NCBI RefSeq assembly: GCF_003123725.1 | Contig: NZ_QETA01000001.1 | Location: forward strand, 744,001-808,000 | Length of the DNA: 64,000 nucleotides | Reading direction: 5' to 3' | Source of the DNA: Corticimicrobacter populi | GTDB lineage: Bacteria > Pseudomonadota > Gammaproteobacteria > Burkholderiales > Burkholderiaceae_B | Notes under the pieces: generated by a model | What the model saw: only the letters and a program-made list of their open reading frames with translations | What the model was told of the DNA's origin: nothing | Database searches by the model: none | Made by a program: the position numbers and the translations under genes | Shown: in pieces, positions 21,323 through 32,785 of the stretch | Layout of the letters: each line of letters opens with the position of its first letter | Position numbering within the stretch: the first letter of the stretch is position 1

Positions 21323-24300
21323 ATGTCGAGTAATACCGTCGCCCAGTTCGCAAATGAGCTGAAAATGCCCGCCGTTGCGCTGCTTGAGCAGTTGCGCGTT
21401 GCCGGCATCGACCTCAAGTCGGCCGACGATGTCGTCACCGAAAGCGACAAGGCGAAGCTGCTCGAGTCGTTGCGCAAGGGTAAGGCGCAAGGCGGTGAGG
21501 GCAAGAAGATCACGGTGACACGTCGCCAGACTTCGGAAATCCGCCATGCTGATGCCACCGGGCGTTCTCGCACCGTGCAGGTCGAGGTGCGCAAGAAGCG
21601 CGTCTTCGTCAAGCGGGATCTGCAAGATCCGCTGGCTGCCGAAGCTGCTCTCTCCGACCAGGGTGTTACCGCCGACCTCGATCACCATGACGCGACTTCG
21701 GTTGCACCTGTCGCGCATGAAGAGTCGATTTCTGCCGAGCCGGTAGCTGTCGTGCAGACAGTTGCCGTGCAGGATGTGCCGGCAGCGGATGTTTCCGCAG
21801 TCGAGCCGAGCGTGACCGAGTCTGCAGAAAGTGCTTCCGCACCTGCCGAAACGGTTGCTGCCGAACAGCCTGCACCCGAAGTCGTCGCACCTGCCGTCGA
21901 AGACGCAGCGCCGGCGGCAGTCGAAGCGCCATCCATTTCATCCGTTCCGCAAGTAGAGTCCGCCGATGCTGGTGCGGCTGTGCAGGCGGCAGAACAACCC
22001 ACCCCTGCGCCGGAAGCAACCGCTTCCGTGGCGCAGCAGGAGCAGACGGCAGCGCCGTCCTCCGTCAGCGCAGCAGCACACGCGGAACCGGCCCCTGCCA
22101 AGCAGGCAGTTGCTTCGTCCGCGCCCAAAGCGGCAACAGGAAAGAAAAATATGTCCGGCCAGGCAGTACCAGTGGAAGCGGCAGCGGGTGCCACTCCTCC
22201 GGCGAATCGTGAAGCAGCCCGCAAGGCAGCCGAGGCAGAGGCAGCAGCGTTGCGTGCCATGCTCAACCGTCCCCGCAAGGTGCTGCGTGCGCCGGAGCCT
22301 GAGCCCCAGAACGTGGCCGGCACGCTGCACAAACCGTCCAAGAAGGAAGGTGTCAAGAAGGATGCCAAGCCTGCGACAGACAATGCACCAGGTAAAAAGA
22401 CCGTCAAGACGGCCGACGCCGGCTCTTCGTCGTGGTCCGATGGCAATCGCAAGAAGCCTTCTGATCGCCCGCAACGCAGCGATGCACCTGCCGGCCGCGA
22501 TGGCTGGCGCAGTGGCAAGGGGGGGGGCAAGGGCCGTCGCGGTGATCGTCGCGATGAGCAACAGGCCGCCAGCGCCGCGCCCGAATTCATTGTCCGCGAA
22601 GTGCATGTTCCCGAAACGGTCACGGTCGCTGATTTGGCACACAAGATGTCCGTCAAGGCTGCCGAGGTCATCAAGTTGTTGATGAAGCTGGGCCAGATGG
22701 TGACCATCAACCAGGTGCTGGATCAGGAAACCGCCATGATCGTGGTCGAGGAACTGGGCCACAAGGCGATTGCAGCCAAACTGGATGATCCGGAAGCCTT
22801 CCTCGACGAAACCGATCTGGGTGAAATCGAATCGCTGCCGCGTGCACCGGTGGTAACCGTCATGGGTCACGTCGATCACGGCAAGACTTCGCTGCTGGAC
22901 TACATCCGTCGTGCCAAGGTGGCACATGGTGAGGCCGGTGGCATTACGCAGCATATCGGTGCCTATCACGTCAAGACGCCGCGTGGCGTAGTGACCTTCC
23001 TGGATACTCCGGGTCACGAGGCCTTTACGGCCATGCGTGCTCGCGGTGCCAAGGCAACCGACGTGGTGATCCTGGTGGTGGCCGCCGATGATGGCGTGAT
23101 GCCGCAGACTCGCGAGGCCATTCACCATGCGCGTGCCGCAGGTGTGCCTATCGTGGTGGCCATCACCAAGGTCGACAAGCCCGAAGCCAATCCGGATCGT
23201 GTCAAGCAGGAACTGCTGGTCGAAGAGGTCGTGCCCGAAGAATACGGTGGCGATATCCCGTTCGTGCCGGTTTCGGCCAAGACGGGTGCCGGTATCGACG
23301 ATCTGCTCGAAAACGTGCTGCTGCAAGCCGAGATTCTCGAGCTCAAGGCTCCGATCGAGGCACCTGCCAAGGGCTTGGTCGTCGAGGCACGTCTCGACAA
23401 GGGACGTGGTCCGGTTGCGACCGTACTGGTGCAGTCCGGTACGCTGAACCGGGGTGACTCGGTGCTGGTGGGGGCAAGCTATGGCCGTGTACGTGCCATG
23501 CTGGATGAAACCGGCAAGGCTATCCACAAGGCTGGTCCGTCCATTCCAGTCGAAATCCAGGGTCTGACCGAAGTGCCTGCCGCAGGCGACGAACTGATCG
23601 CCATGGCCGACGAGCGCAAGGCACGCGAAATCGCGCTGTTCCGTCAAGGCAAGTTCCGTGATGTCAAGCTGGCCAAGCAGCAGGCGGCCAAGCTCGAGTC
23701 CATGTTCGACAACATGGGTGAGGGTGCCCAGATTCTGTCGCTCATTATCAAGACTGATGTGCAAGGTTCGCAGGAAGCGCTGGCCAATTCGCTGCTCAAA
23801 CTCTCGACCGACGAGGTCAAGGTACAGGTGGTGCATGCAGCCGTAGGCGGCATTTCCGAAAGCGACGTCAACCTGGCCATCGCCTCGCATGCCGTGATCA
23901 TCGGCTTCAACGTGCGCGCTGATCACAGCGCCAAGAAGCTGGCCGAGAACAACGACATCGACCTGCGTTACTACAACATCATCTATGATGCGGTGGATGA
24001 CGTGAAGGCTGCTCTGTCCGGCATGCTGGCTCCCGAGCGCAAGGAAGAAGTCATCGGCATGGTCGAGATCCGCGAGGTCTACAGCATTTCGCGTATCGGC
24101 AAGGTCGCTGGTTGTATGGTCACCGATGGTGTGGTGCGTCGCGATTCGCAGATCCGTCTGCTGCGTGGCAATGTGGTCCAGTGGACCGGCCTGCTGGAGT
24201 CGCTGCGTCGTTTCAAGGACGACGTCAAGGAAGTCCGCAGCGGTTTCGATTGCGGTATCACCCTGCGTGGCAACAACGATATCGAAGTCGGCGACCAGCT

Positions 24301-24340
24301 CGAAGTCTTCGAAATCAAGGAAATCGCCCGTTCGCTGTGA
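21323..24340 (+). CDS. infB: Translation initiation factor IF-2
   Basis: GTPase that brings fMet-tRNA to the 30S subunit and promotes subunit joining. The 1005 residues start with an IF2N domain ([20 protein letters not shown]), then a long Ala/Pro/Glu-rich linker (about 110-400), a second IF2N-type region, and the G domain with GHVDHGKTS near 515, DTPGHE and TKVD. ATG 21323 follows AGGGAAGAGAG-type purine-rich sequence. An internal ATG at 22151 with AGGAAAG upstream could give a shorter isoform. It is 91 nt after nusA. Confidence 0.97.
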   Translation: MSSNTVAQFANELKMPAVALLEQLRVAGIDLKSADDVVTESDKAKLLESLRKGKAQGGEGKKITVTRRQTSEIRHADATGRSRTVQVEVRKKRVFVKRDLQDPLAAEAALSDQGVTADLDHHDATSVAPVAHEESISAEPVAVVQTVAVQDVPAADVSAVEPSVTESAESASAPAETVAAEQPAPEVVAPAVEDAAPAAVEAPSISSVPQVESADAGAAVQAAEQPTPAPEATASVAQQEQTAAPSSVSAAAHAEPAPAKQAVASSAPKAATGKKNMSGQAVPVEAAAGATPPANREAARKAAEAEAAALRAMLNRPRKVLRAPEPEPQNVAGTLHKPSKKEGVKKDAKPATDNAPGKKTVKTADAGSSSWSDGNRKKPSDRPQRSDAPAGRDGWRSGKGGGKGRRGDRRDEQQAASAAPEFIVREVHVPETVTVADLAHKMSVKAAEVIKLLMKLGQMVTINQVLDQETAMIVVEELGHKAIAAKLDDPEAFLDETDLGEIESLPRAPVVTVMGHVDHGKTSLLDYIRRAKVAHGEAGGITQHIGAYHVKTPRGVVTFLDTPGHEAFTAMRARGAKATDVVILVVAADDGVMPQTREAIHHARAAGVPIVVAITKVDKPEANPDRVKQELLVEEVVPEEYGGDIPFVPVSAKTGAGIDDLLENVLLQAEILELKAPIEAPAKGLVVEARLDKGRGPVATVLVQSGTLNRGDSVLVGASYGRVRAMLDETGKAIHKAGPSIPVEIQGLTEVPAAGDELIAMADERKAREIALFRQGKFRDVKLAKQQAAKLESMFDNMGEGAQILSLIIKTDVQGSQEALANSLLKLSTDEVKVQVVHAAVGGISESDVNLAIASHAVIIGFNVRADHSAKKLAENNDIDLRYYNIIYDAVDDVKAALSGMLAPERKEEVIGMVEIREVYSISRIGKVAGCMVTDGVVRRDSQIRLLRGNVVQWTGLLESLRRFKDDVKEVRSGFDCGITLRGNNDIEVGDQLEVFEIKEIARSL

Positions 24341-24346
24341 GTTTGA

Positions 24347-24748
24347 ATGAGCCGTCATAAACAAAAAAGCATCCCCAACCGCAATGTGCGGTTGGCCGAT
24401 CAGATCCAGAAGGATCTGGCCGAGATCATCCAGCGCGAGATTGAGATGTCGCGCGTTGGACTGGTCACGCTGACCTCGGTCGAGCTGTCTGCCGACTACG
24501 CGCATGCCAAGGTCTATTTTTCCGTGTTGGGTGCGGAGCCCGACGCCGTCGTGGCTCTGCTCAACGAAAAGGCCGGCTGGCTGCATTCGCTGTTGTACAA
24601 GCGGTTGCATATCCATACGGTCCCGACCCTGCGCTTCGTGCATGATGCCCAACTGGCGCATGCGATCGAAATGTCCCAATTGATCGATCAGGCCAACCGG
24701 TCTGGCGCTCAATCCGGCGTTCCCGACGAACCCGACGACGCCCGCTGA
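24347..24748 (+). CDS. rbfA: Ribosome-binding factor A
   Basis: Late 30S maturation and cold-shock factor that binds near the 16S rRNA 5' domain. The 133-residue protein shows [18 protein letters not shown] at the N-terminus and the KH-like [13 protein letters not shown] and LRFVHD segments. ATG 24347 lies 6 nt after the infB stop. A 6-bp hairpin (24740-24755) has its loop over the stop codon. Confidence 0.95.
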   Translation: MSRHKQKSIPNRNVRLADQIQKDLAEIIQREIEMSRVGLVTLTSVELSADYAHAKVYFSVLGAEPDAVVALLNEKAGWLHSLLYKRLHIHTVPTLRFVHDAQLAHAIEMSQLIDQANRSGAQSGVPDEPDDAR

Positions 24749-24755
24749 CGCGGGC
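24740..24755 (+). terminator. Hairpin at the rbfA stop codon (weak)
   Basis: GCCCGC (24740-24745) and GCGGGC (24750-24755) with loop TGAC containing the rbfA stop. The downstream sequence is T-rich but interrupted, so it may only pause or partly terminate. Confidence 0.3.
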
Positions 24756-24775
24756 TATCGTTCTATTTCTGGTTG

Positions 24776-25516
24776 ATGACGATGGCTACACGACGCGGGC
24801 AATTGCTCGACGGCGTTCTGTTGCTTGACAAACCAGAAGGGCTGTCAAGCAATCACGCTCTACAACGCGCCAAGCGCACGGTGGATGCCCGCAAAGCGGG
24901 CCATACCGGCACGCTCGATCCTTTTGCGACCGGGCTGCTGGTGCTGTGCATGGGCAAGGCGACCAAGATTTCCGGCAAGATGCTGGATGCCGACAAACGC
25001 TATCTGGCTACGGTGTCTTTCGGTGCCGAAACGGATAGTGGCGATCTGACCGGCACGGTCGTATCGCAGGCTGGCGAAGACTTCACAGGTGTCGAACGAG
25101 CGGCGCTGGAGCAGGCGATTGTTGGTTTTCGTGGCGAAATCCAGCAGATTCCCCCCATGTACTCCGCGCTCAAGCGCGATGGCGTACCCCTGTACAAATA
25201 TGCGCGCGAGGGCATCGAGCTCGAACGTCCGCCGCGCACGGTAACGATTCACCGGCTCGACCTGCTGTCTTGTGACGGCAGGCAGGCCGTGATTGATGTT
25301 GAATGCAGCAAAGGCACCTATATCCGGACCCTGGCCCAGGATATAGGGCGCGCGCTCGGCTGCGGGGCGCATCTGGTGGCGTTGCGGCGCACCCGGATCG
25401 GCCCGTTCTCGCTGGACGACGCCATCACGCTGGAGCAGTTGCAGGCCATGCCGACCCCGGCGCAGGTCCTGTTGCCGCTGGACAAACTGCCCGCTGGCCT
25501 GTGGCCGGCGGCCTGA
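24776..25516 (+). CDS. truB: tRNA pseudouridine(55) synthase TruB
   Basis: Makes pseudouridine 55 in the T loop of tRNAs. About 246 residues, with catalytic aspartate in GHTGTLDPFATGLL and the conserved PPMYSALK and SKGTYIRTLAQDIG motifs. It is shorter than E. coli TruB (314) because the C-terminal PUA-like domain is mostly missing, as in several beta-proteobacteria. The start could be ATG 24776 or 24782; TTG 24773 is less likely. It is the last gene of the rimP operon before typA, 19 nt away. Confidence 0.94.
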   Translation: MTMATRRGQLLDGVLLLDKPEGLSSNHALQRAKRTVDARKAGHTGTLDPFATGLLVLCMGKATKISGKMLDADKRYLATVSFGAETDSGDLTGTVVSQAGEDFTGVERAALEQAIVGFRGEIQQIPPMYSALKRDGVPLYKYAREGIELERPPRTVTIHRLDLLSCDGRQAVIDVECSKGTYIRTLAQDIGRALGCGAHLVALRRTRIGPFSLDDAITLEQLQAMPTPAQVLLPLDKLPAGLWPAA

Positions 25517-25535
25517 CTGACTGAGGACGACTTTT

Positions 25536-27356
25536 ATGACACGCGCTTTGCGTAACGTAGCCATCATCGCACACGTCGATCATGGCAAGACCACTCTGGT
25601 GGACCAACTGCTCAAGCAGTCGGGCACCTTCCGCGACAACCAGCACATGTCTGAACGGGTCATGGACTCGGGCGACATCGAAAAAGAACGCGGCATCACG
25701 ATTCTGGCCAAAAACTGTGCCTGCGAATACGAAGGCACGCACATCAACATTATCGACACCCCGGGACACGCGGATTTTGGTGGCGAAGTTGAGCGTGTGC
25801 TGTCGATGGCCGACGGCGTGCTGTTGCTGGTCGATGCGGTCGAAGGCCCGATGCCCCAGACCCGTTTCGTGACCCGCAAAGCGCTGGCACTGGGCCTGCG
25901 TCCCATCGTGGTCGTCAATAAGATCGATCGTCCGGGCGCGCGTCCGGATTTTGCGATCAATGCAACCTTCGATCTGTTCGATAAGCTCGGCGCAACCGAA
26001 GAACAGCTCGATTTTCCCATCATTTATGCTTCGGGGCTGTCGGGCTACGCAGGCCTGACCGAAGATGTGCGCAGTGGCGACATGCGTCCGCTATTTGAGG
26101 CGATCCTCAAGTACGTGCCGCAGCGTGATGATGATGCCGATGGCCCACTGCAAATGCAGATCGTTTCGCTTGACTACAGCAGCTACGTGGGCAAGATCGG
26201 CGTGGGGCGTATCAACCGCGGTCGCGCTCGCGCAGGCCAGGATGTGATCGTCAAGTTTGGCCCCGATGGCGCACCGATCAAGGGGCGCATCAATCAGGTG
26301 CTCAAGTTCAAGGGCCTGGAACGTGTTCTGGTCGATGAGGCCGAAGCAGGCGATATCGCGCTCATCAACGGGATAGAAGAACTGGGCATTGGCTGCACGG
26401 TGACGGATGTGTCGGTGCAGGAAGCGCTGCCTATGCTGCGCATTGACGAGCCGACGCTGACCATGAATTTCATGGTGAACACCTCGCCATTGGCCGGCCG
26501 CGAAGGCAAGTTCGTGACCAGTCGCCAACTGCGCGACCGTCTGGAGCGCGAACTCAAGTCCAACGTGGCACTGCGTGTGCGCGATACCGACGACGATACG
26601 GTGTTCGAAGTGGCTGGCCGGGGCGAATTGCACCTGACCATTTTGCTGGAAAACATGCGCCGTGAAGGCTACGAACTGGCCGTTTCGCGCCCGCGTGTGG
26701 TGTTCAAAGATATCGACGGGGTACGTTGCGAGCCCTATGAGCTGCTGTCTGTCGATCTGGAAGATGGTCACCAGGGTGCGGTGATGGAAGAACTGGGCCG
26801 CCGCAAGGGCGACCTGCAGGACATGCAGCCGGATGGCCGTGGTCGTACCCGTTTGGAATATCGTATTCCGGCCCGTGGCCTGATCGGTTTCCAGGGCGAG
26901 TTTCTGTCGATGACACGTGGCACGGGTCTGATGAGCCATGTGTTCGACGATTACCAACCGGTTCGCGATGGCAGCCTGGGCGAGCGTCGCAACGGCGTGC
27001 TCATCAGCCAGGACGATGGTGACGCTGTGGCCTACGCTCTGTGGAAGCTGCAGGATCGTGGTCGCATGTTCGTCAATCCGGGCGAAGCGCTGTATGAAGG
27101 CATGATTATCGGTATTCACAGCCGCGACAATGATCTGGTCGTGAACCCGATCAAGGGCAAGCAACTGACTAACGTGCGGGCCTCGGGTACGGATGAGGCT
27201 GTGCGTCTGGTGCCGCCGATCAAGATCACGCTCGAATACGCCGTGGAATTCATCGACGACGACGAACTGGTCGAGATTACACCCAAGTCCATCCGCCTGC
27301 GCAAGCGCTACCTGAAAGAGCACGAACGTCGCCGGATGTCGCGCGAAGGCAGCTGA
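25536..27356 (+). CDS. typA: Ribosome-associated GTPase TypA/BipA
   Basis: Translational GTPase that assists 50S assembly and growth at low temperature or under stress. The 606 residues contain the G domain motifs [43 protein letters not shown] and [11 protein letters not shown], then EF-G-like domains and the BipA-specific C-terminus. ATG 25536 has GAGGA upstream. Close spacing to truB suggests read-through from the rimP operon. Confidence 0.97.
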   Translation: MTRALRNVAIIAHVDHGKTTLVDQLLKQSGTFRDNQHMSERVMDSGDIEKERGITILAKNCACEYEGTHINIIDTPGHADFGGEVERVLSMADGVLLLVDAVEGPMPQTRFVTRKALALGLRPIVVVNKIDRPGARPDFAINATFDLFDKLGATEEQLDFPIIYASGLSGYAGLTEDVRSGDMRPLFEAILKYVPQRDDDADGPLQMQIVSLDYSSYVGKIGVGRINRGRARAGQDVIVKFGPDGAPIKGRINQVLKFKGLERVLVDEAEAGDIALINGIEELGIGCTVTDVSVQEALPMLRIDEPTLTMNFMVNTSPLAGREGKFVTSRQLRDRLERELKSNVALRVRDTDDDTVFEVAGRGELHLTILLENMRREGYELAVSRPRVVFKDIDGVRCEPYELLSVDLEDGHQGAVMEELGRRKGDLQDMQPDGRGRTRLEYRIPARGLIGFQGEFLSMTRGTGLMSHVFDDYQPVRDGSLGERRNGVLISQDDGDAVAYALWKLQDRGRMFVNPGEALYEGMIIGIHSRDNDLVVNPIKGKQLTNVRASGTDEAVRLVPPIKITLEYAVEFIDDDELVEITPKSIRLRKRYLKEHERRRMSREGS

Positions 27357-27411
27357 TACGTTTGTGCGCAGTACGACTGGCAGGGCAGGCAAGAGTGTTT
27401 AAAATGTGACC

Positions 27412-28020
27412 ATGACGGTAACCTATACTCTGCTCGAAGCCTGCACCTACCAGGAAGATGTCCGCAAAAGCCGCTTTCTGGGCTGGGCGGCACCGGTAGC
27501 CAGCATCGATGAAGCAATGGCTTTCTTTGCCGCTCACTCGGTGGTCGATGCTACACACAATTGCTGGGCCTACCGAATCGGACCGCTGTATCGTTTCAAT
27601 GACGACGGCGAACCCGGCGGTACGGCTGGCCGACCAATTCTGCAGGCCATTGAGGGGCAGGGCTTCGACAATGTGGCCGTGCTGGTAGTGCGCTGGTTTG
27701 GTGGCGTCAAGCTGGGTGCCGGCGGACTGGTGCGGGCCTATAGCGCCTGTGCTGCCAACACCTTGCGCCAGGGCAAGCGGCAGGAAGTGATTCCTGCCAT
27801 GCAGGTGCGCTGCCGCTGTCTTTATACCGATCTGGCACGCGTGCAGGCGCGGCTGGCCCAGGCTGGTGTGCGCACGCTCGATGAACAGTTCGATGCCGAA
27901 GGTGTGCAATTGCGCCTGGATGTACCGCTGGCCGTCGCCAGCGAACTGGCCGTAGCCGTGGCCGATATCAGCCGGGGGCAGGCGCTCTGGCAACCGCTTA
28001 CAGAACAAGCTCGCAAATGA
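27412..28020 (+). CDS. YigZ/IMPACT family protein
   Basis: A 202-residue member of the UPF0029/IMPACT family, with N-terminal [10 protein letters not shown] and the hallmark [14 protein letters not shown], then [20 protein letters not shown]. Bacterial members have no settled biochemical role; the fold suggests nucleic-acid or translation-linked binding. ATG 27412 is chosen over GTG 27406. Its stop overlaps tsaD by 4 nt, linking it to a tRNA-modification gene. Confidence 0.9.
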   Translation: MTVTYTLLEACTYQEDVRKSRFLGWAAPVASIDEAMAFFAAHSVVDATHNCWAYRIGPLYRFNDDGEPGGTAGRPILQAIEGQGFDNVAVLVVRWFGGVKLGAGGLVRAYSACAANTLRQGKRQEVIPAMQVRCRCLYTDLARVQARLAQAGVRTLDEQFDAEGVQLRLDVPLAVASELAVAVADISRGQALWQPLTEQARK

Positions 28021-29147
28021 TCATTCTAGGTTTCGAAAGCTCCTGTGACGAGACAGGTGTCGCGCTGGCGTGTACCGAGCGTGGGTTGTTGGCGCATGCG
28101 TTGCACAGCCAGATCGCCATGCATGGCGAATACGGCGGCGTAGTACCGGAACTGGCTTCACGCGATCATATTCGCCGTGTTGTGCCGCTGACCCGCCAGG
28201 TGCTGGCCGAGGCCGGGCTGTCGTGGCGGGATATCGGGGCCGTCGCCTATACGGCGGGCCCGGGTCTGGGTGGCGCATTGCTGGTCGGGGCCAGCGTGGC
28301 GCAAGCCGTTGCCTGGGCGCATGGTTTGCCGACACTGGGTATTCATCACCTTGAAGGGCACCTGCTGTCACCCCTTTTGGCCGAGCCGCAGCCGACCTTT
28401 CCTTTCCTGGCTCTGTTGGTGTCCGGTGGGCATACCCAGATCATGAAGGTCAGCGGAGTAGGGGAATACGAATTGCTGGGAGAAACGCTGGACGATGCGG
28501 CCGGCGAAGCCTTCGACAAGACTGCCAAGCTGATGGGGCTGCCTTATCCGGGTGGTCCGGCGCTGGCGGCGCTGGCGGAACAGGGGAATGAACATGCGGT
28601 GCAACTGCCACGCCCCATGCTGCATTCTCATGATTATGATTTCAGCTTCAGCGGTCTGAAGACCGCGGTACTAACCCGCATGCGGCAGTTGACCGCGGCG
28701 GCAGCCCAGGAAGGTGAGGGGAGCCGTCGTGAGGCGGTGGCCTCGTTGCCACCGACTCCGGCAGATACGGCGGCTGCCGCATTGGCTGTGCCGCTTCAGG
28801 CACGTGCCGATCTGGCGGCAGCGACCCAGGCGGCCATTGTCGATGTCCTGGTGGCAAAAGCGGTCAGGGCGCTCAAGGATGAAGGCCTGACCCGGTTGGT
28901 GGTGGCAGGCGGCGTGGGAGCCAACAAACGGCTGCGTCACAAGCTGCAGGAAGCCCTGGCCTCGGTGCGCAATGCCGAGGTGTTTTTCCCACCGCTGGAG
29001 TTCTGCACCGACAATGGTGCGATGATCGCCTTTGCGGCGGCATTGAGGATCAATGCCGGCAAGGCGCAGTTCAATACGGATCATGCTTTTACCGTGCGGC
29101 CGCGCTGGCCGCTGGATCAGATCGAGACCTCGGCAGAGCCTTTTTAG
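28017..29147 (+). CDS. tsaD: tRNA threonylcarbamoyladenosine transferase TsaD
   Basis: Transfers the threonylcarbamoyl group to A37 of ANN-decoding tRNAs, together with TsaB and TsaE. The 376-residue protein has [11 protein letters not shown] at the start, metal-binding HLEGH (H111, H115), SGGHTQ and [10 protein letters not shown]. It is about 30 residues longer than usual owing to an Ala/Pro-rich insertion at about 226-260 after [12 protein letters not shown], which lies between conserved blocks and is probably a surface loop. ATG 28017 overlaps the yigZ-like stop. Confidence 0.96.
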   Translation: MIILGFESSCDETGVALACTERGLLAHALHSQIAMHGEYGGVVPELASRDHIRRVVPLTRQVLAEAGLSWRDIGAVAYTAGPGLGGALLVGASVAQAVAWAHGLPTLGIHHLEGHLLSPLLAEPQPTFPFLALLVSGGHTQIMKVSGVGEYELLGETLDDAAGEAFDKTAKLMGLPYPGGPALAALAEQGNEHAVQLPRPMLHSHDYDFSFSGLKTAVLTRMRQLTAAAAQEGEGSRREAVASLPPTPADTAAAALAVPLQARADLAAATQAAIVDVLVAKAVRALKDEGLTRLVVAGGVGANKRLRHKLQEALASVRNAEVFFPPLEFCTDNGAMIAFAAALRINAGKAQFNTDHAFTVRPRWPLDQIETSAEPF

Positions 29148-29440
29148 ATCGCTGAGGCGGGCGGGCCTCTATGAGGTAGAGGGCTTAATGTGACGGTATA
29201 TCGGGTCGTGATGCGAGACGCCAGGAGCAAGGCATCCATGCAATGCACGGCTTGTGCTCGTGCCGCTTCTTCCGAATGAGACTCCAGTGTGAAGTAAATT
29301 TCGTCACATTGATCTGTCTGACTTCCGACGCACCCGCTATCGGGAATGGTCGCATCGAGCACATTGAAAAGGGCAATTCGCTCTGCAAGCGTGAGCTTGC
29401 GGGATAAGTCAGCATATACAGCGTATTGCATTTTCATCAT
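29144..29440 (-). CDS. Hypothetical 98-residue protein
   Basis: No function is recognised. The protein begins [17 protein letters not shown] and shows [17 protein letters not shown] and VDEIYF-like ([16 protein letters not shown]) segments, resembling small uncharacterised proteins of alternating beta and alpha structure. The start is ATG 29440 or 29437. Its last codons overlap the 3' end of tsaD by 4 nt on the opposite strand, and plsY lies 16 nt upstream in the same direction. Confidence 0.6.
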   Translation of the reverse strand: MMKMQYAVYADLSRKLTLAERIALFNVLDATIPDSGCVGSQTDQCDEIYFTLESHSEEAARAQAVHCMDALLLASRITTRYTVTLSPLPHRGPPASAI

Positions 29441-29456
29441 CAGCAGCCAGATGGTT

Positions 29457-30149
29457 TTATCGGTGCCGGGTCTGTTGTTTGCCTGCTGTGCCAGCCTGTT
29501 GTTCAGCGTTTTTTTTCTTGCTACCGATCTTGCCTTCAGTGCCTTGCAGCAGGCGCGATATATTGGCCTTGTGGCGATAGATCAGCATCAGGCTGATGAT
29601 GCCGATAGCCGTGCCGATACGTCCGTCTGCAGGCCAGGCGATGCCGGCCCCCAGCAGGTAGTAGATGGGGGCACAGGCTGCCGCCAACAGAGCGGCCAGC
29701 GATGAGTAGCGCGTGAAATAGGCGACCAGCAGCCATGTCACCAAGGCTGCGAGGGCCAGCAGGGGATGTAGTGCCAGCAGTACGCCCATGGCTGTGGCCA
29801 CACCCTTGCCGCCCTTGAAACCGAGAAACAGCGGGTACAGGTGCCCCAGGAACACGGCGACGGCGCAGCCGGCAATCCATCCTGCATCCAGGCCGAGACC
29901 CGGCCCGAAGCGCAGGGCAAGGATGACCATCAGCCAGCCTTTGAACAGGTCTCCCAGCAGGGTAAGCGCGGCAGCGAGTTTGTTGCCCGTGCGCAGGACG
30001 TTGGTGGCCCCGGGATTGCCCGAGCCGTAATTGCGGGGGTCATCGAGCCGCATGAGTTTGCTGACCACGACGGCAAACGGGATGGAGCCGATCAGGTAGG
30101 ATGCCAGGAGAAAACCGATGCCGGTGGCAAAAGAAGGAAAATCGCTCAT
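29457..30149 (-). CDS. plsY: Glycerol-3-phosphate acyltransferase PlsY
   Basis: Inner-membrane enzyme that acylates glycerol-3-phosphate using acyl-phosphate, the first step of phospholipid synthesis. The 230 residues contain five hydrophobic segments and all three family motifs: [25 protein letters not shown] and the [18 protein letters not shown] block. The C-terminal tail of about 30 residues is Lys/Gln-rich and cytosolic. ATG 30149 is the only sensible start; it is divergent from surE. Confidence 0.95.
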   Translation of the reverse strand: MSDFPSFATGIGFLLASYLIGSIPFAVVVSKLMRLDDPRNYGSGNPGATNVLRTGNKLAAALTLLGDLFKGWLMVILALRFGPGLGLDAGWIAGCAVAVFLGHLYPLFLGFKGGKGVATAMGVLLALHPLLALAALVTWLLVAYFTRYSSLAALLAAACAPIYYLLGAGIAWPADGRIGTAIGIISLMLIYRHKANISRLLQGTEGKIGSKKKNAEQQAGTAGKQQTRHR

Positions 30150-30270
30150 AAATGCCTGCTGTTCGACGATAAAAAAGGGGGCTTGCAGCCATCCGGCCGG
30201 TATGGACAGAGTACAATCGACGGATTCGCAAGTGTAGCGCCGAACGCACTGATTTTACTTGGGAGTCTGC

Positions 30271-31035
30271 ATGCATATCCTGGTTTCCAACGACGACGGC
30301 TATTCCGCGCCGGGACTCGAAGCGCTGGTCAAGGCCCTCGACGGCCTGGGCCGCATCACGGTGGTCGCACCCGAAACCAATTGCAGCGGCGCTTCCAATT
30401 CCCTGACCCTCAATCGGCCCCTGTGGGTACGGACGGCATCCAATGGTTTTCACTGCGTCAGCGGAACGCCCTCGGATTGCGTGCACGTTGCCCTGACAGG
30501 CCTGTTGGGCGAGCGCCCTGACCTGGTCGTGTCCGGCATCAACAACGGTGCCAACATGGGGGACGACACGTTGTACTCGGGCACGGTCGCTGCTGCGACT
30601 GAGGGTTACCTGTTTGGGATTCCCTCGATCGCATTTTCTCTGGTTCAAAAGGGCTGGGAGCATCTGGATGCGGCTGCGGCCATTGCACGCAGCATCGTCG
30701 AACGCCAGATCGAGGCACCGCTGCATGCACCGGTACTGCTCAACGTCAATATTCCCAACCGGTCCCTTTACGATATCAAGCCAGCGCGTGTCACCCGCCT
30801 GGGTCGGCGCCATCCTTCCGAACCTGTGGTACGCACGGCCACGCCCTATGGCGAGACGGTCTATTGGATCGGCCCATCCGGCACGGCAGCGGATGCCGCC
30901 CCTGGAACCGATTTTCATGCTCTGGCCGAAGGCCATGTCTCGATCACGCCGCTGCGTGTTGATCTGACCCACCATGAGCAGATTGAGGCAATACATGGCT
31001 GGACGGAGCAACTGGAACCATGCGCCCGCGCCTGA
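30271..31035 (+). CDS. surE: 5'/3'-nucleotidase SurE
   Basis: Metal-dependent nucleotidase and exopolyphosphatase of stationary-phase survival. The 254-residue protein starts [15 protein letters not shown], with the aspartate pair that binds the metal, and has [22 protein letters not shown] 30271 has GGGAG 5 nt upstream, which is preferred to the upstream in-frame codon at 30259. TACAAT at 30212-30217 may be its -10. It overlaps pcm by 16 nt, starting the run surE-pcm-nlpD-exonuclease. Confidence 0.95.
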   Translation: MHILVSNDDGYSAPGLEALVKALDGLGRITVVAPETNCSGASNSLTLNRPLWVRTASNGFHCVSGTPSDCVHVALTGLLGERPDLVVSGINNGANMGDDTLYSGTVAAATEGYLFGIPSIAFSLVQKGWEHLDAAAAIARSIVERQIEAPLHAPVLLNVNIPNRSLYDIKPARVTRLGRRHPSEPVVRTATPYGETVYWIGPSGTAADAAPGTDFHALAEGHVSITPLRVDLTHHEQIEAIHGWTEQLEPCARA

Positions 31036-31850
31036 CGGAAACCTCCGCCATGATGGCGGCTGACAGTCGTTCGCGAAAAAGCGGACAGCCCTGGAGCGCG
31101 AGTGCGCTATCCGGATTCAGCCCCGCAAACAGCAATACCCGTATTTCTGCCAGCCGCCTGCCGTTACGGGCGGATGCCGCTGCCCCTTCCTTGCGCGCAC
31201 CGGGCAATCTTGGTCTCAACTCGGAGCGTCAGCGCGCAGCCATGGTTGAGCGCCTGCGTCGGCAGGGCATTGCCGACGAGCGTGTACTGCGCGCCATGCA
31301 GGCCGTGTTGCGGCACAGCTTCGTGGATGAGGCGCTGGCCAGTCGCGCCTATGATGATGCTGCACTGCCGATCGGCTTTGCACAGACGATTTCCCAACCC
31401 TGGGTCGTGGCCCACATGATCCAGACCGTGCTGCGTGACCGGATGCCGCGTAAAATACTGGAAATCGGTGCCGGCTGTGGTTACCAGGCGGCTGTGCTGG
31501 CGCATTGCGCGCCAGAAGTCCACTCGATAGAGCGGATACAGGGGCTATATGATCTGGCACGCAACAATTTTCAAAAATTGAAAATAGCATCGATCAAATT
31601 GCATTATGGTGACGGCATGCGTGGGTTGCCTGATGCTGCGCCCTTCGATGCCATCGTCATTGCAGCCGCCGGACTGGAGATTCCTGCCGGATTGCGGTTG
31701 CAGCTTGCCGTTGGAGGCCGTCTGATAGCCCCCGAGGGTGGAGAAGAACAACGTCTGGTCCTGATAGAGCGCACCGGAGCGCAGGACTGGACCCGAATTG
31801 AACTCGAACCGGTGCGTTTTGTCCCGCTCAAGGCGGGTACGCAGACATGA
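31020..31850 (+). CDS. pcm: Protein-L-isoaspartate O-methyltransferase
   Basis: Repairs isoaspartyl residues in aged proteins by S-adenosylmethionine-dependent methylation. The SAM-binding [16 protein letters not shown] and post-motif region [17 protein letters not shown] are clear. The 276-residue protein has an extra N-terminal stretch of about 65 Ser/Arg/Ala-rich residues before the conserved [15 protein letters not shown]; shorter downstream starts are possible. It overlaps surE by 16 nt, and its stop overlaps an in-frame ATG of nlpD. Confidence 0.92.
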   Translation: MRPRLTETSAMMAADSRSRKSGQPWSASALSGFSPANSNTRISASRLPLRADAAAPSLRAPGNLGLNSERQRAAMVERLRRQGIADERVLRAMQAVLRHSFVDEALASRAYDDAALPIGFAQTISQPWVVAHMIQTVLRDRMPRKILEIGAGCGYQAAVLAHCAPEVHSIERIQGLYDLARNNFQKLKIASIKLHYGDGMRGLPDAAPFDAIVIAAAGLEIPAGLRLQLAVGGRLIAPEGGEEQRLVLIERTGAQDWTRIELEPVRFVPLKAGTQT

Positions 31851-31867
31851 ATAGACAGGAGAATTAC

Positions 31868-32785
31868 ATGCCAGTGCGGGTGTCACCCACGATGGATATC
31901 AATCAACCCTTGCGTTCCCAGGGCGGTCGGCTGCTTGCTGCCTCCCTGCTGGTGCTGGCATTGGCTGCCTGCACGACGACCGATCAGCGGGCCCCGATTC
32001 GCGACATGTCGCAACAGCGTGGCGGCGAGACCGCCCAGCAGGCAGCGCAACCAGCCTTGCGCCATGTCGTCAAGCCGGGCGATACGCTCTATCAGATCGC
32101 ACGGCGTTATCAGGTTGATGCAGGATCGGTGATTGCCTGGAATCAACTGAGCGACCCGAGTCGCCTGCGTCCCGGCCAGGAGCTGATCGTCAGTGCGCCG
32201 GGCAGTTCGACCGCAGCGGCACAATCTGGCACGTCATCGACGGCCCAGGTCACGCCGATTACCGATCCTTCTTCCGCAGAAGTGCGTCCGGTCGATCTCA
32301 ACGCCGGTTCGCAGTCGTCCGTCAGCACCGGCAGCGATACGCCGGCTGCCACGACCACCACGCCGTCACCTTCGGCCACGGCTGGAACAGGTAATGTGCC
32401 GCGTGCCGCCGATGCCAATGTGATCGCCTGGGGCTGGCCCGCCAGCGGTGAACTGATCCAGAGTTTCGGTGGTTCCAGTCGCGGGATCGATATTTCCGGT
32501 ACGGCCGGCGATCCGATCTATGCGGCAGCCGATGGCAAAGTCATGTTCACGGGCAGTGGTGTTCGTGGTCGCGGCAACCTGATCATCATCAATCACCAGC
32601 GCAATGCCTTCATCACGGTCTATGCCCATAACCGTTCGATGTTGGTCAAGGCCGGCCAGGACGTGAAGAAGGGCGACAAGATTGCAGAAATGGGGCAGAC
32701 CGACACCACGTCGCCACGCCTCTATTTCGAGATCCGTCGCCAGGGCACGCCGGTTAACCCACTGGGCTACCTGCCGGCAAAATGA
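31868..32785 (+). CDS. nlpD: Murein hydrolase activator NlpD (LysM-LytM lipoprotein)
   Basis: Outer-membrane lipoprotein that activates AmiC to split septal peptidoglycan. The 305 residues have a signal ending in the lipobox LAAC, a LysM domain (HVVKPGDTLYQIARRYQV), a Ser/Thr-rich linker and a LytM domain. The LytM domain is degenerate: GIDISG in place of HxxxD, and LYFEIR where NlpD usually has LHFEIR, so it should have no zinc-dependent activity of its own. ATG 31868 has AGGAG at a 6-nt gap; ATG 31847 is an alternative. No rpoS follows; an exonuclease gene does. Confidence 0.92.
   Translation: MPVRVSPTMDINQPLRSQGGRLLAASLLVLALAACTTTDQRAPIRDMSQQRGGETAQQAAQPALRHVVKPGDTLYQIARRYQVDAGSVIAWNQLSDPSRLRPGQELIVSAPGSSTAAAQSGTSSTAQVTPITDPSSAEVRPVDLNAGSQSSVSTGSDTPAATTTTPSPSATAGTGNVPRAADANVIAWGWPASGELIQSFGGSSRGIDISGTAGDPIYAAADGKVMFTGSGVRGRGNLIIINHQRNAFITVYAHNRSMLVKAGQDVKKGDKIAEMGQTDTTSPRLYFEIRRQGTPVNPLGYLPAK

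Noticed and set aside
21938-24712. A 924-codon open frame antisense to infB and rbfA
   Set aside because: It mirrors the conserved IF-2 coding sequence and shows only the composition expected of a shadow frame.
31868-32785. NlpD as an active endopeptidase
   Set aside because: The LytM metal-binding histidines are missing, so only an activator role is supported.
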